This document shows, in pieces, positions 16,749-26,115 of a DNA stretch of 64,000 nucleotides; within the stretch, counting starts at the first letter, position 1, and every line of letters starts with the position of its first letter. The DNA is from Serinicoccus profundi. Its GTDB lineage: Bacteria > Actinomycetota > Actinomycetes > Actinomycetales > Dermatophilaceae. The notes beneath the pieces are model-generated. The model was not told the origin of the DNA, ran no database searches, and worked only from the letters and a program-made list of their open reading frames with translations. The stretch covers positions 496,001-560,000 of the forward strand of contig NZ_CP042862.1 in NCBI RefSeq assembly GCF_008001015.1, given 5' to 3'. The position numbers were made by a program, and so were the translations under genes.

Positions 16749-18323
16749 GTGCGAACTACGATGACGACCAGGATAGTCGCCGGTCTCAGCGCGCTCGCGC
16801 TGCTGGCGGCGTGCACCCCCGACGCCCCGGGGGCGGGCTCGCCCGACGACGGCGGTTCGACGACGACCGGTGGTGCGGAGGGCGAGGCCAGGGCCACCTC
16901 GACGCCGCTCGCCGAGGACGCGCCGGAGGGCCTGGAGGAGTTCTACTCCCAGGAGCTCGTCTGGAGCTCCTGCGAGGGTGACTTCGAGTGCGCCTCCCTC
17001 ACCGTGCCGCTGGACTACGCCGAGCCGGAGGGGCAGACGATCGACCTGGCGCTGCTGCGGACGACCGCCGGCGGGGACTCCCAGGGCTCGCTCGTCGTCA
17101 ACCCGGGCGGGCCGGGCGCCTCCGGCGTCGACTACGCCATGATGGCCGGTATGGCGATCTCCGGCCCGGTGCGCGAGGCCTACGACGTCGTCGGTTTCGA
17201 CCCGCGGGGCGTGGCCCGCTCCGCCCCGATCACCTGCTTCGACGACGCGCAGATGGATGACTTCCTCTCAGCCGACCCCTCCCCGGACGACGCCGGTGAG
17301 GAGGCCGCCTCCCAGGAGCTCATGGAGGACTTCGCGCAGGCCTGCGAGCAGAATGCCCCCGACCTCATCGGGCACATCTCGACGGTCGAGGCGGCCCGGG
17401 ACATCGACATCCTGCGCGCCGCTCTCGGCGATGAGCAGCTGACCTACTTCGGTGCCTCCTACGGCACCTTCCTCGGCACGACCTACGCCTCTCTCTTCCC
17501 CGAGCGGGTGGGCCGGCTGGTGCTCGACGGCGCCGTCGACCCCGAGCTCACCGGTCTGGAGATGGGGCTGGGCCAGGCCGAGGGCTTCGAGCGGGCCACC
17601 AGGGCCTACGTCGAGGACTGCGTCGCCGGGGGCGAGTGCCCGCTGGGCTCGGACGTCGAGTCGGCCATGTCACGCATCCCCGCCTTCCTCGACGAGCTGG
17701 ACTCCGCACCGCTGTCGGTGGGTGACGACGCCGCGGGCGAGCTCACCGAGGGGTGGGGGATGTACGGCATCATCGTCGCGATGTACGACCAGAACGCCTG
17801 GCCGATCCTGTCGCAGGCCTTCGACCGTGCGTTCCAGGGCGACGGCACGCTCCTGATGTACCTCGCCAACCTCTACGCCTCCCGCGGCAGCGACGGCAGC
17901 TACGACGGCAACGGCATGCAGGCCATCTATGCGGTCAACTGCCTCGACCGGCCGGCCGGCTCGGACGGCGAGGACCTCGACTCCGCGGCGGTGGAGCAGG
18001 AGTTCGAGGAGGCGTCGCCGACCTGGGGCCGCTACCTCGCCGGGGAGGGGGCCTGCGAGTACTGGCCCGCCGAGGCCACCGAGACGATCGAGGACTACTC
18101 GGCCGCCGGTGCAGCCCCGATCCTGGTCATCGGCACCACCCGCGACCCGGCCACCCCCTACGAGTGGGCCGAGGGTTTGGCGCAGACGCTGGACTCCGGG
18201 GTGCTGCTGTCCTACGACGGCGACGGCCACACCGCCTACGGCCGGTCCAACGACTGCATCGACGACGCGGTCGACGCCTACCTGCTCGAGGGGACCGTCC
18301 CCGCCGACGGCACCACCTGCTGA
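16749..18323 (+). CDS. Secreted alpha/beta-hydrolase lipoprotein, tripeptidyl-aminopeptidase type (TAP-like C-terminus)
   Basis: A 524-residue exported hydrolase. The signal MTTRIVAGLSALALLAAC ends in a lipobox, so the mature protein is predicted to be lipid-anchored. The oxyanion segment NPGGPGASG, the nucleophile elbow GASYGT, the acid region GTTRDPATPYEWA and the His in DGDGHTAYG form a complete catalytic triad; the C-terminal segment matches the TAP-like domain of Streptomyces tripeptidyl aminopeptidases. It probably trims N-terminal peptides outside the cell. GTG 16749 (AGAGGA ten bases upstream) was preferred; GTG 16716 overlapping the holB stop would add 11 residues. A strong terminator follows, then tRNA-Thr. 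Confidence 0.88.
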   Translation: MRTTMTTRIVAGLSALALLAACTPDAPGAGSPDDGGSTTTGGAEGEARATSTPLAEDAPEGLEEFYSQELVWSSCEGDFECASLTVPLDYAEPEGQTIDLALLRTTAGGDSQGSLVVNPGGPGASGVDYAMMAGMAISGPVREAYDVVGFDPRGVARSAPITCFDDAQMDDFLSADPSPDDAGEEAASQELMEDFAQACEQNAPDLIGHISTVEAARDIDILRAALGDEQLTYFGASYGTFLGTTYASLFPERVGRLVLDGAVDPELTGLEMGLGQAEGFERATRAYVEDCVAGGECPLGSDVESAMSRIPAFLDELDSAPLSVGDDAAGELTEGWGMYGIIVAMYDQNAWPILSQAFDRAFQGDGTLLMYLANLYASRGSDGSYDGNGMQAIYAVNCLDRPAGSDGEDLDSAAVEQEFEEASPTWGRYLAGEGACEYWPAEATETIEDYSAAGAAPILVIGTTRDPATPYEWAEGLAQTLDSGVLLSYDGDGHTAYGRSNDCIDDAVDAYLLEGTVPADGTTC

Positions 18324-18330
18324 GACGAGG

Positions 18331-18362
18331 ACAGGCTCCGGACCGAGGGGTCCAGAGCCTGT
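18331..18362 (+). terminator. Terminator of the tmk-holB-hydrolase unit
   Basis: A long hairpin pairs ACAGGCTC with GAGCCTGT and GGACC with GGTCC around a GAGG loop, with one internal mismatch, eight bases after the hydrolase stop. Confidence 0.75.
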
Positions 18363-18367
18363 GGGGG

Positions 18368-18441
18368 AGCCGCCTACCGGAATCGAACCGGTGACCTATT
18401 CATTACGAGTGAATCGCTCTGGCCGACTGAGCTAAGGCGGC
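18368..18441 (-). tRNA. tRNA-Thr (anticodon CGT)
   Basis: Read on the minus strand, the 7-bp acceptor stem GCCGCCT pairs with AGGCGGC. The D-arm is GCTC-AGTCGGCCA-GAGC, the anticodon stem is ATTCA/TGAAT with loop CTCGTAA (anticodon CGT), and the T-arm is ACCGG-TTCGATT-CCGGT. The discriminator is T and the 3' CCA is not encoded. It decodes ACG threonine codons. A DUF3352 gene lies on the same strand on its right. Confidence 0.96.
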
Positions 18442-18501
18442 GCGTCGCCCGCCGGGCAACTCGACGAGGATACCCGAACCCCTCCGGGCCGCCCAAACCA
18501 G

Positions 18502-18545
18502 CGACCCCCGGCGCGGGGCTCCTGCAGAGCCCGCGCCGGGGGTCG
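18502..18545 (-). terminator. Terminator of the DUF3352 gene
   Basis: An 18-bp GC-rich stem with one bulged G (CGACCCCCGGCGCGGG on one side, 18502-18520; the matching arm at 18528-18545) lies directly after the DUF3352 stop and separates it from tRNA-Thr. Confidence 0.7.
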
Positions 18546-18561
18546 GATCACGCGGTGAGGG

Positions 18562-20097
18562 TCACTCCTCGTCGGCGACCATCCGCAGGGTGAAGTGGCT
18601 GTCGCCGTTCTCCTCGGCGACGGTCGACATCCCGACCGCGGCGAGCTTCTCCAGGGCGGTGCGGGCCTTCTCGTCGGTGACCTCGGGCAGGTAGTACTCC
18701 TCGAAGGGAGCCGCGTCGACGAAGAAGGTCGACTGGGCCTCGTCGGCCTCGGCGACGGCCCGGGTGAAGAGGTCGCTGTCACCCAGCGTGTCGCCCCCGC
18801 CCTCGACGGCCGCGTCGACGTAGGCCTGGTCGGTGCCGAGCGAGAGCGTCCCGTCGTCCTCCCGGACGACGAGCACCCCGGCGCCCACGCCGTTGTCGTT
18901 GAGCAGCTCCTGCGCCCGCGCGGTGTCGGTCGTGGCGCGGTAGATCACCGGCAGCTCCGGCACCGAGGGGTCGGTCTGCGACATGCCCATCGCGGCGTCG
19001 ACGATGCCCGGCCCGACGGCCAGCGTCATCGACTGACCGAGCACGACCTTGAGGTCGTCGGGCAGGACGAAGCCCTGCTCGGCGGCCGCGTCGGTGGCCT
19101 GCTGCAGCTGCTCGGCGTAGTCCTCGGAGTAGGTGTCCCACAGGGACTGCACCATCTGGTCGCCGTTCTCCAGCGACATCGCCACCGCGGTGTCCGCCGG
19201 CAGCTGGGTCACCAGGCTGTCGGCGTTGCCACCGGCGGGCATACCGGCCATGTAGGACAGGTCGCGGTTGATGCCGTGCATCTCGATGGCGTCCGCGGTG
19301 AGGCGCACCGTGGCGGCCATCCGCCCGGTGACCTCCGGCTGCTCGGCGCCCATGCCCAGCTCCTCCTGGGCCATCCCCAGGCTGGGGTCCAGGGCGGCCG
19401 GGTCGAACTCGTCGGCCTGGGCGAGGTCGGCCCACATGGCGACGATGCCGGCCTCGCCGAGGTCCTCCATGTCGGAGGTGAAGTTCTCGTTGTCCGAGAG
19501 CGTCCCGGCCTCCGCGGCCGAGCGGACGGCCTCGAGGGTGTCGGCCTGGCTGAAGACGACGTAGTCGCTCTCGAGGTAGTAGCCGACCTCCTCGGAGCTG
19601 TCGGCGAGGTGCTCGTCGAGGAAGGCCAGGGCGGCGTCGCCGTCCTTGACCTGCAGCGCCACGGCGACGACGGGCTCCTCGCCCTCCCCGGCGCCCATGA
19701 CGGCCACGCCGGCCCGGTCGCCGAGCCACGGCTCGATGTCCTCCTCGAAGGACACGTCGCTCGGGACGTCGCCCTCCTTCTCGATCTGCTCCCAGACCCA
19801 CTCGCGCCACTCACCGTTGGACAGCCGCTCGTCCATCTCGCTGTCCAGCCCCTGGAAGAAGCGGACGGCCGCGACCTTCTGGCCCGCGGAGGGGTCCAGG
19901 TCGATCTGGGCATACGCCGCGATGTCGCCGGGCAGCACGCTGTCCGGACGATCACCCCCGCCGCCCATGATGAGGGCGGCGGCCGTGCCGCCGCCGATGA
20001 GGGCTGCCGCGGCCACGCCCCCTCCGATGAGCAGCCACGGTGTCTTGCGGCCACCCTCGCTGACGTCCTCGCCGGTGGTCTCGGTCACGCTCGTCAT
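18562..20097 (-). CDS. DUF3352 family membrane-anchored protein
   Basis: A 511-residue protein with a short acidic cytosolic N-terminus, one transmembrane segment (about residues 21-45, LLIGGGVAAAALIGGGTAAALI) and a large extracytoplasmic domain of the DUF3352 type, starting with SVLPGDIAAYAQIDLDPSAGQKVAAVRFF and containing EDIEPWLGDRAGVAV. The family is common in actinobacteria and cyanobacteria and has no established function. The composition is acidic and there are no catalytic motifs. It is transcribed in the same direction as ppa, 168 bp downstream of it, so co-transcription is possible but not evident. Confidence 0.82.
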   Translation of the reverse strand: MTSVTETTGEDVSEGGRKTPWLLIGGGVAAAALIGGGTAAALIMGGGGDRPDSVLPGDIAAYAQIDLDPSAGQKVAAVRFFQGLDSEMDERLSNGEWREWVWEQIEKEGDVPSDVSFEEDIEPWLGDRAGVAVMGAGEGEEPVVAVALQVKDGDAALAFLDEHLADSSEEVGYYLESDYVVFSQADTLEAVRSAAEAGTLSDNENFTSDMEDLGEAGIVAMWADLAQADEFDPAALDPSLGMAQEELGMGAEQPEVTGRMAATVRLTADAIEMHGINRDLSYMAGMPAGGNADSLVTQLPADTAVAMSLENGDQMVQSLWDTYSEDYAEQLQQATDAAAEQGFVLPDDLKVVLGQSMTLAVGPGIVDAAMGMSQTDPSVPELPVIYRATTDTARAQELLNDNGVGAGVLVVREDDGTLSLGTDQAYVDAAVEGGGDTLGDSDLFTRAVAEADEAQSTFFVDAAPFEEYYLPEVTDEKARTALEKLAAVGMSTVAEENGDSHFTLRMVADEE

Positions 20098-20265
20098 GCG
20101 TCTCTCCCCTGTCGTGTGCCGCGGTCGCGGACGTCGTCGTACCCGGTCGGTGGCCGGTGCGGGGCCATGGTATCCCGGGTCGCACAGGTGTCCCTGTGCA
20201 CCGCTACGACGTGGGGGGTCCCTCGATGGTTCCCGGCCAGGTGGGAGAGGCGGCGGAGCCGAGCC

Positions 20266-20784
20266 TCAGTGCTGCGGCATCGGCCAGCGCGCGGTGGACA
20301 TGCCCTCGTCCTTGGCGCGCTGCACGGACTCGAGGTAGCACTGCTCGGCCTCCTCGCGGCCGGCCCAGTGGGCACCCTCGACCGACTTGCCCGGCTCGAG
20401 GTCCTTGTAGACCTCGAAGAAGTGCTGGATCTCCAGCCGGGTGTGGGTGCCGATGTCGTCCAGCGTCTGGATGCCCAGCTTGCGCGGGTCCTCGGCCGGG
20501 ACGCAGATGATCTTGTCGTCGCCGCCGGCCTCGTCGCGCATGTGGAACATGCCGATCGGTCGGGCCAGCACCAGGCACCCCGGCCAGGTCGGCTCGTCGA
20601 GGAGCACCAGCGCGTCCAGCGGGTCGCCGTCCTCGCCCAGCGTCTCCTCGATGTAGCCGTAGTCGGCGGGGTAGCGCGTCGCGGTGAAGAGCATGCGGTC
20701 CAGCCGGATCCGGCCGGTCGCGTGGTCGACCTCGTACTTGTTGCGGCTGCCCTGCGGAATCTCGATCGTCACGTCGAACTGCAT
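20266..20784 (-). CDS. ppa: Inorganic pyrophosphatase (family I)
   Basis: A 172-residue soluble pyrophosphatase that hydrolyses PPi and pulls biosynthetic reactions forward. The metal-binding signature is [17 protein letters not shown], with [11 protein letters not shown] and the N-terminal [16 protein letters not shown] matching the family. Start: ATG at 20784, eight bases after AGGAGAG on the minus strand. It is divergent from dacB (93 bp apart). The window thus encodes both a soluble and a proton-pumping pyrophosphatase (hppA at the left edge), which compete for PPi. Length matches actinobacterial homologues. Confidence 0.96.
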   Translation of the reverse strand: MQFDVTIEIPQGSRNKYEVDHATGRIRLDRMLFTATRYPADYGYIEETLGEDGDPLDALVLLDEPTWPGCLVLARPIGMFHMRDEAGGDDKIICVPAEDPRKLGIQTLDDIGTHTRLEIQHFFEVYKDLEPGKSVEGAHWAGREEAEQCYLESVQRAKDEGMSTARWPMPQH

Positions 20785-20876
20785 CTGCTGCTCTCTCCTG
20801 GCTCGGGGACGGCATAGGCTCGGCCTCCAGTGTCCCTCATCCTGGGGGTCGTCGATGACGGAGGTCGAGCACGTCG

Positions 20877-22403
20877 GTGAAACGTCTGCGCAGCACTCCC
20901 CACCGCAGCCCACGGTATGCCCTCGCCCCGGTCACCGCGCTGGCGGTGGTCCTCGGTGCGCTCGCACCGGGGGCGGAGGCCCCCCGGGCCATGGCGGGGG
21001 AGCAGGCGACGACCACCGAGCAGGCCACCGTCACCGAGGAGGCTCCCGCGACGGCCGAGCCGTCGGCGACACCGGGGGAGGTGCGTCCGCGCATCGCCGC
21101 GCCGACCAGCCCGCTGGGGGCGGTCTCCGCCGCGCCGGTGCCGGACCGGGGGACCGTGTCGGGCCAGATCAGCGACGAGCTGGACAGCACCTGGCTGGGC
21201 GGCACGACGCGTCGGGCCGTCGCCATCCGTGACGCCCTGACCGGGGAGTCGCTGGGCGACCGCTACTCCTCGCGCCTCGTCACCCCGGCCTCCACCACCA
21301 AGCTGCTCGCCGCCGCCGCGATCGTCACCGGCCTCGAGGGCGACCACCGCTTCACCACCCGGGTGGTCTCCGGCGCCGAGCCGGACGAGGTCGTCATCGT
21401 CGCCGGGGGCGACATGCTCCTGGCCGACGGGGCGGGCGACCCCGAGGCGGTGGCCGGGCACGCCGGAATCGCCGACCTCGCGGCGCAGACCGCGGCCTCC
21501 CTGCAGGGCGAGGGCGACGCTGCGGGGGCCACCGCCGCTCCGGAGGGTCCGGTGCGCGTCAGCCTCGACCTGAGCCACGTCGCCGGAGCCCACGCCATGC
21601 CGACCTGGATCGACCGGTGGCTCGACGAGGGGTACACCGGTCGTATCGTCCAGCTCGGGCGCTCCGGCGACCGCGCGCGGCCCTTCAACCCCTCGCCGAG
21701 CTCGCCCGAGCAGCAGGTGGCCCGGGTCTTCCGCGAGGCGCTCGCGGCGGAAGGGATCGACGTGGCGGGCGACGGCGACACCCGCGCGCAGGAGGTCGAG
21801 GCAGCGCAGGACGCGCGCGAGCTCGCCAGCGTGGAGTCCGCCGCGGCCCGCGACGTGCTGGCGCTGGCGCTGGCGACGAGCGACAACGCCATGGTCGAGC
21901 AGCTCGCCCGGCAGGCGGCGGTCGCCGACGGTGAGTCCGCCGACCAGGAGTCGGTGACGGCCTGGATCCGGCAGACGATGGTCGACGACTACGGGCTGGA
22001 CATGACCGGGGTCCGCATCACGGACGCGAGCGGTCTCTCCGACGGCACCCTCATCCCCGTCGGCGTCGTGGCGGACGTCCTCGTCGCCGGGGCCGACGGC
22101 TCCCACCCGCAGCTGCAGGAGGTGCTCGCCGCGGGTGGGCTGCCGATCGCGGGCTACACCGGCACGCTCGCCACCCGCTTCCACCTCGAGCGCCACGACC
22201 CGGCCGTCGGCAACGCCCGCGCCAAGACCGGCACCCTGCCCGGCGTCAGCTCCCTCGCCGGGACGGTCGTCACGCAGGATGGCCGCCTGCTCGTGTATGC
22301 CGTCACCGCCGACGACATCGACGAGGGCTCGGCGGCCATCGAGGCGGCCTCGGTGCTCGACGAGATCGTCGCCGAGCTCGCCCGCTGCGGCTGCTCGGGC
22401 TGA
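20877..22403 (+). CDS. dacB: D-alanyl-D-alanine carboxypeptidase/endopeptidase (PBP4 type)
   Basis: A 508-residue exported S13 penicillin-binding protein that trims peptidoglycan stem peptides or cross-links. After a signal peptide (about residues 1-40) and a Thr/Ala-rich linker come all three catalytic motifs: SxxK at Ser139-Lys142 (PASTTKL), SxN at Ser335-Asn337 (TSDNAM) and KTG at 450-452 (AKTGTLPG). The large insertion between the first two motifs is characteristic of class C (PBP4). It heads the conserved run dacB - zincin - tilS - hpt - ftsH - fol. The GTG start has only a weak ribosome-binding site (GTCGGTG). Confidence 0.94.
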   Translation: MKRLRSTPHRSPRYALAPVTALAVVLGALAPGAEAPRAMAGEQATTTEQATVTEEAPATAEPSATPGEVRPRIAAPTSPLGAVSAAPVPDRGTVSGQISDELDSTWLGGTTRRAVAIRDALTGESLGDRYSSRLVTPASTTKLLAAAAIVTGLEGDHRFTTRVVSGAEPDEVVIVAGGDMLLADGAGDPEAVAGHAGIADLAAQTAASLQGEGDAAGATAAPEGPVRVSLDLSHVAGAHAMPTWIDRWLDEGYTGRIVQLGRSGDRARPFNPSPSSPEQQVARVFREALAAEGIDVAGDGDTRAQEVEAAQDARELASVESAAARDVLALALATSDNAMVEQLARQAAVADGESADQESVTAWIRQTMVDDYGLDMTGVRITDASGLSDGTLIPVGVVADVLVAGADGSHPQLQEVLAAGGLPIAGYTGTLATRFHLERHDPAVGNARAKTGTLPGVSSLAGTVVTQDGRLLVYAVTADDIDEGSAAIEAASVLDEIVAELARCGCSG

Positions 22404-22458
22404 CCCGCCGCGCGCGGGGGCGGACGGGTCCGGGTCGCCGCAGCGGTGCGGGAACGCA

Positions 22459-22471
22459 TACCGTCGGGATC
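22459..22471 (+). promoter_or_regulatory. -10 element of a leaderless promoter (DUF2342 zincin)
   Basis: TACCGT at 22459-22464 lies seven bases before ATG 22472 and overlaps a one-mismatch copy of the GGCATACC octamer. Confidence 0.45.
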
Positions 22472-23620
22472 ATGAGCCTGCACCCCGCCACCGCCGGTGA
22501 CGACGACACCAGCCCTCTCACCGTCGACGACGTCCGCGGCAGCGCCCTCGTGGACTGGGACTTCGCCGCCTCGGCCGCCGCGAGGCTCGCCCCGCCCGGC
22601 CCGAAGGCGAGCCGCCGCGAGATCACCGAGCTGGTCGCCGACCTGCGCTCGGCCGCGGCGCGGGCCGTGGAGCCGGTCGCGACGACGGCTCAGCTGTCGA
22701 CGCCCCCAGGCACCCCGGAGGCCCTGGTCGTGGACCGGGCGGGGTGGATCCGCGCCAACTGCGCCTCGATGGACGCCATGCTCGCGCCCGTGCTCGACGA
22801 GGTCGTCGCCAAGAAGCGCGCCGCCGACCGGGCCCGGGCGCAGCGCTCCGGCCGTGAGCTGCCCGAGCTCGGCGCCACCTCGCAGGCGATCTCGGCCAAG
22901 GTGACCGGCACCGAGGTCGCCGGCCTGCTGTCCTGGATCTCGACCAAGGTGCTGGGGCAGTACGACCTCGCCCCGCAGGGCACCCCGGCCCTGATGTTCG
23001 TCGCGCCCAACATCCTGGCCGCTGAGCGCGAGCTCGAGGTCGACCCGGGCGACTTCCGCCTCTGGGTCGCCATGCACGAGGAGACCCACCGGGTGCAGTT
23101 CACCGCGGTGCCCTGGCTGCGCGAGCACCTCATCGAGCGCGCCCGCAGCATGGGCACCCGGATCATGCCCGAGCCGGAGGATCTCGGTCAGCGCCTCCTG
23201 GAGATCGCCACCGCCCTGCCGGGGGTCCTGCGCGGCGAGGAGGACATCACCCAGGTCGTCGCCACCCCCGAGCAGCGGGAGAAGCTCGCGGAGGTCACCG
23301 CGGTCATGTCGCTGCTCGAGGGGCACGCCGACGTGGTCATGGACGAGGTCGGGCCCAGCGTCATCCCGACGGTCGCGGAGATCCGCCGCCGGTTCACCCA
23401 GCGCCGCAAGGGGGCCGGCAATGTCGACAAGCTGCTGCGCCGGCTGCTCGGCATGGAGGCCAAGATGCGGCAGTACAAGGACGGGGCGGTCTTCGTCCGG
23501 TCCGTCCAGGACCAGGTCGGGGTGGAGGGCTTCAACCGGGTGTGGACCTCGCCGGAGACGCTGCCGCGCCCGACGGAGATCGCCGACCCGCAGGCCTGGG
23601 TCGCCCGCGTCCACGGCTGA
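22472..23620 (+). CDS. Zinc-dependent metalloprotease-like protein (DUF2342)
   Basis: A 382-residue protein of a strictly actinobacterial zincin family, once catalogued as coenzyme F420 biosynthesis-associated. The catalytic helix reads WVAMHEETHRVQF with His202, Glu203 and His206, and a downstream segment LLEGHADVVMDEVG supplies further candidate ligands (Glu/His/Asp). There is no signal peptide, so it is probably cytosolic. The biochemical substrate is unknown. It lies between dacB and tilS, with four bases separating its stop from the tilS start, so the two are probably co-transcribed. Confidence 0.85.
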   Translation: MSLHPATAGDDDTSPLTVDDVRGSALVDWDFAASAAARLAPPGPKASRREITELVADLRSAAARAVEPVATTAQLSTPPGTPEALVVDRAGWIRANCASMDAMLAPVLDEVVAKKRAADRARAQRSGRELPELGATSQAISAKVTGTEVAGLLSWISTKVLGQYDLAPQGTPALMFVAPNILAAERELEVDPGDFRLWVAMHEETHRVQFTAVPWLREHLIERARSMGTRIMPEPEDLGQRLLEIATALPGVLRGEEDITQVVATPEQREKLAEVTAVMSLLEGHADVVMDEVGPSVIPTVAEIRRRFTQRRKGAGNVDKLLRRLLGMEAKMRQYKDGAVFVRSVQDQVGVEGFNRVWTSPETLPRPTEIADPQAWVARVHG

Positions 23621-23624
23621 GCCG

Positions 23625-24623
23625 GTGCCCGGTCCGCCGCCGGCCGTGGCCGCCGCGCGCGTCGCGGTGCGGCGGTGGCTGCAGGAGTCCGGCCTCGAGC
23701 CGGGCTCGAGGGTGCTGCTCGCCTGCTCCGGCGGCCCCGACTCCCTCGCCCTCACCGCTGCTGCCGGCTTCGTCGCGCCGCGGGAGGGGTATGCCGTCGG
23801 CGCGGTGATCGTCGACCACGCGCTGCAGCCGGGGTCGGCGGAGGTCGCGCAGGAGGCGGCCGGTCGCTGCCGCGCGCTGCTGCCCGAGGGGTCACCGGTG
23901 GAGGTCGTGCGGGTCGCGGTGCAGGCCACCGGGGGCGGGCCCGAGGCGCGGGCACGGGAGGCGCGCTATGCCGCCATCGCGGAAACGGCGCAGCGGCTCG
24001 ACGCCCGTGCGGTCCTGCTCGGGCACACCCGGGACGACCAGGCCGAGCAGGTGCTGCTCGGTCTGGCGCGTGGGTCCGGGGCCCGCTCGTTGGCCGGCAT
24101 GCCCCTGCGGCGCCCGCTGCGCGACGGGGTGCTCCTCGGCCGCCCGCTGCTGGACCTCACCCGGGACCAGACGGTCGCCGCCTGCGCCGAGCTGGGGCTG
24201 GTGCCCTTCCGCGACCCGCACAACGCGGACCGCCGGTTCGCCCGGGTCCGTGCCCGGGAGGCGCTCGCGCTCCTCGAGGGCGACCTCGGTCCCGGCGTGG
24301 CCGGCAGTCTCGCCCGCACCGCCGACCTCCTGCGCGACGACGCCGACGCGCTCGACGCCCTGGCGGACACGGCATACCTCGACCTGGGCGGGCAGCCGTG
24401 GGACGTCCCGTCCCTGCTGGACCTGCCGCGGGCCGTCCGCACCCGGCTGTGGCGGCGGCTGGCGCTGGAGCAGGGCAGCCCCGGCACCGACCTCACCGGG
24501 GAGCACCTGCGGGCCGTGGACGCACTCGTCACCGACTGGCGCGGCCAGGGGCCGCTGCACCTGCCGGGCGGGGTGCGGGCGACCCGGACGGGGGAGGGCG
24601 TGCGGGTGCGGCGTGAGGCATAG
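23625..24623 (+). CDS. tilS: tRNA(Ile)-lysidine synthase
   Basis: A 332-residue PP-loop ATPase that converts C34 of the CAT-anticodon tRNA-Ile to lysidine so that it reads AUA. The PP-loop signature LLACSGGPDSLAL is near residues 27-39 and the conserved VIVDHALQPGS and LGHTRDDQAEQVL follow. The protein is short, lacking the large C-terminal tRNA-recognition extension of the E. coli enzyme, as usual in actinobacteria. GTG 23625 sits four bases after the zincin stop and fits the start of the conserved domain; the frame is open further upstream inside that gene. hpt follows. Confidence 0.94.
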   Translation: MPGPPPAVAAARVAVRRWLQESGLEPGSRVLLACSGGPDSLALTAAAGFVAPREGYAVGAVIVDHALQPGSAEVAQEAAGRCRALLPEGSPVEVVRVAVQATGGGPEARAREARYAAIAETAQRLDARAVLLGHTRDDQAEQVLLGLARGSGARSLAGMPLRRPLRDGVLLGRPLLDLTRDQTVAACAELGLVPFRDPHNADRRFARVRAREALALLEGDLGPGVAGSLARTADLLRDDADALDALADTAYLDLGGQPWDVPSLLDLPRAVRTRLWRRLALEQGSPGTDLTGEHLRAVDALVTDWRGQGPLHLPGGVRATRTGEGVRVRREA

Positions 24624-24694
24624 TGGGACCGTTCCTCGACGCGGGCCCGTGACGGCCCGGGTCACCAGCGCCGGACGACGAAGGAGCAGGCTGC

Positions 24695-25246
24695 GTGGAC
24701 GCACAGCACATGGGTGAGGACCTGGCCGAGGTGATGTACACCGAGGAGCAGATCCAGGGCCGCCTCGCCGAGCTGGCCGAGGAGGTGTGGGCCGACTACC
24801 ACGACAAGGACGTGCTCCTCGTCGGCGTGCTCAAGGGCGCGATCATGGTCATGGCCGACTTCATGCGGGCCCTGCCCGGCTCCGCCGAGATGGACTGGAT
24901 GGCCGTCTCGAGCTATGGCTCGGGCACCAAGAGCAGCGGCGTCGTGCGCATCCTCAAGGATCTCGACACCGACATCACCGGGCGCCACGTGCTCATCGTC
25001 GAGGACATCATCGACTCCGGCCTGACCCTGTCGTGGATCAGCGCCAACCTGCGCTCCCGCGGCCCGGCGAGCCTGGAGATCTGCACCCTGCTCCGCAAGC
25101 CGGACGCCGCCAAGGTGGAGATCGACACGAGATATGTCGGCTTCGACATCCCCGACGCCTTCGTCGTCGGCTACGGCCTCGACTACGCCGAGAAGTACCG
25201 CAACCTCCGGGTCATCGGCACCTTGGCGCCGCACGTCTACAGCTGA
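24695..25246 (+). CDS. hpt: Hypoxanthine phosphoribosyltransferase
   Basis: A 183-residue purine-salvage enzyme that makes IMP or GMP from hypoxanthine or guanine and PRPP. The PRPP-binding motif is [15 protein letters not shown] (about residues 99-113), with [16 protein letters not shown] upstream and the C-terminal [19 protein letters not shown] that contacts the base. The GTG start follows AAGGAG. The tilS-hpt-ftsH order is conserved in Gram-positive bacteria; here a remnant oxidoreductase on the minus strand separates hpt from ftsH. Confidence 0.96.
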   Translation: MDAQHMGEDLAEVMYTEEQIQGRLAELAEEVWADYHDKDVLLVGVLKGAIMVMADFMRALPGSAEMDWMAVSSYGSGTKSSGVVRILKDLDTDITGRHVLIVEDIIDSGLTLSWISANLRSRGPASLEICTLLRKPDAAKVEIDTRYVGFDIPDAFVVGYGLDYAEKYRNLRVIGTLAPHVYS

Positions 25247-25264
25247 GACCTCAGGGCGGTCGGC

Positions 25265-26020
25265 TCAGGCCGGATCGCTCTGGGCGAGCAGCTCCCGGAC
25301 CCGCCCGAGCGTGGGGATCATCTCCAGCAGCGCCGGACCGGCCTCGGGCGGCCCTCCCAGGGAGCCCACCACGGTGATCGCCACCCGGTGCGCGCCCTCG
25401 GCCACGCGGGCCCGCACCGCCGCGAGCACCTCCTCCGCCGGGGTGCCGAGGGCGACGGTCTGGAAGACGAGGACGTGCGCCTCGCCGTCCTTGCCGGCCG
25501 TGGCCCACGCCTCCTGGACCGCGGCGCGGGCCCGCGGCAGATGCTCGGTGACATCGACGACGACGCCGTCCCCGAGCTCGCCCGCCAGGGCCAGGGTCTT
25601 GGGCCGGTTGGCCCCCACGAGCAGCGGCGGCACCTGCGCCGGCGGCCAGTCGAGGGCGACGTCGTCGAGAGTGACGTAGCGACCCGAGCACGTCACCCGG
25701 TCGCCGGCCAGGAGGGACTGCAGGGCCTGGACGTACTCGCGCAGCAGCGTCATCGGGGACTCGACCCGGGCGCCGGTCTGGCCCATCCAGTCGAGCACGC
25801 CGTGCCCGACGGCAGGCAGGAAGCGCCCAGGGAAGAGCCGGGCGAGTGTCGCGATCTCCATCGCGGTGAGCGCGACGTTGCGCAGCGGCACCGGCATGAG
25901 GGCGATGCCGACGGACAGCCGTGACGTCCACGCCAGCGCTGCGGCGGCGGGCGCGATGCCGCTGGGGCGGAGCACCGGTGGGGGTGCCCGGGGGCGGAGC
26001 CCCTGGGGGAGGTGGAACAC
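25265..26020 (-). pseudogene. LLM-class (F420/FMN-dependent) oxidoreductase, N-terminally truncated
   Basis: The frame encodes 251 residues of a luciferase-like TIM barrel: [74 protein letters not shown] and the C-terminal AVRARVAEGAHRVAI. Family members have about 280-300 residues, and the first two beta/alpha units are missing: before residue 25 the translation is low-complexity ([18 protein letters not shown]) and comes from a GC-rich palindromic repeat (25972-26006). No matching N-terminus is visible in any frame upstream. It is probably a remnant cut off by the repeat or by rearrangement next to ftsH. A shorter intact protein from an internal start is the alternative. Confidence 0.6.
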
Positions 26021-26025
26021 TGTTC
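25972..26025. repeat. Palindromic GC-rich element ending in GAACA-C-TGTTC dyad
   Basis: Three inverted repeats are stacked: GCACC/GGTGC (25972-25987), an 8-bp stem around GGA reading CCGGGGGC...GCCCCTGG (25988-26006), and a perfect 5-bp dyad GAACA-C-TGTTC (26015-26025). The middle hairpin resembles small GC-rich intergenic palindromes common in actinobacteria. The element forms the apparent 5' end of the truncated LLM gene and lies about 90 bp before ftsH. The dyad could be an operator, but its half-site spacing does not fit the LexA box. Confidence 0.5.
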
Positions 26026-26115
26026 TCCTGCCGCACGTTGACCGGCAGAAGAATCACTGCCGGATCACCGACCAGGAGGACCGGGGGAGCCCCGTGGCCC
26101 CCGAACGTCACTGAT

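Noticed and set aside
26015-26025. LexA/SOS box at GAACACTGTTC
   Set aside because: Half-sites are separated by three bases rather than the four of the actinobacterial GAAC-N4-GTTC box, and no SOS gene is adjacent.
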